Source: Rhodopirellula sp. (GTDB lineage: Bacteria > Planctomycetota > Planctomycetia > Pirellulales > Pirellulaceae). From it: 6,210 nt of DNA. The position numbers and the translations under genes were made by a program. A model generated the notes under the pieces. The model did no database searches. It saw only the letters and a list, made by a program, of their open reading frames with translations, and was not told the origin of the DNA. Shown in pieces: positions 6,209 to 6,210 of the stretch (its first letter is position 1; each line of letters starts with the position of its first letter). Location: contig DOPG01000241.1 of NCBI GenBank assembly GCA_003513555.1, positions 1 through 6,210 on the forward strand. Reading direction: 5' to 3'.

Positions 6209-6210
6209 GA

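Noticed and set aside
1..6210. CRISPR arrays, tRNA, rRNA, insertion sequences, defence or phage genes
   Set aside because: No regularly spaced repeats, RNA gene signatures, transposase motifs or terminal repeats were found on reading both strands.

Overview
The window looks like bacterial chromosome from a planctomycete, probably of the Rhodopirellula/Pirellula type. The clues are the Hanks-type kinase with an extracytoplasmic C-terminal domain, a lipoprotein resembling the planctomycete DUF6655 family, moderate GC content, frequent non-ATG starts and weak Shine-Dalgarno sites. This placement rests on recognising protein families, not on a database search.

Layout. The left edge (2-193, + strand) carries the last 63 codons of an aldo/keto reductase. 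It converges on a minus-strand gene for a membrane-anchored protein of unknown function (1005-295). A weak inverted repeat at 265-288 lies between them. A 409-nt non-coding gap follows (1006-1414). It holds a perfect 17-bp palindrome, a 10-bp stem that pairs fully only in a minus-strand transcript, an imperfect tandem repeat and a possible promoter. From about 6035 down to 1415 everything is on the minus strand and tightly packed: a possible 3' end of an unknown membrane protein (6208-6035), a DUF6655-like lipoprotein (5965-4862), a class I SAM-dependent methyltransferase with a TTG start (4848-3979), a LarE-type sulfur transferase with a GTG start (3945-3067) and a transmembrane Ser/Thr protein kinase (3067-1415). 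Gaps are 69, 13 and 33 nt, then a one-base TGATG overlap between larE and the kinase, so these genes probably form one transcription unit.

Function. LarE makes the thioacids of the nickel-pincer nucleotide cofactor of lactate racemase-type enzymes. This copy has a CxxC pair plus the conserved CLASR cysteine, which suggests the iron-sulfur, catalytic subtype. Its translational coupling to a receptor-like kinase is the most notable arrangement here, but no common pathway can be shown from the window. No CRISPR array, tRNA, rRNA, insertion sequence or phage gene was seen. Most of the window is ordinary core-type chromosome, and the structured 1006-1414 gap is the least explained part.
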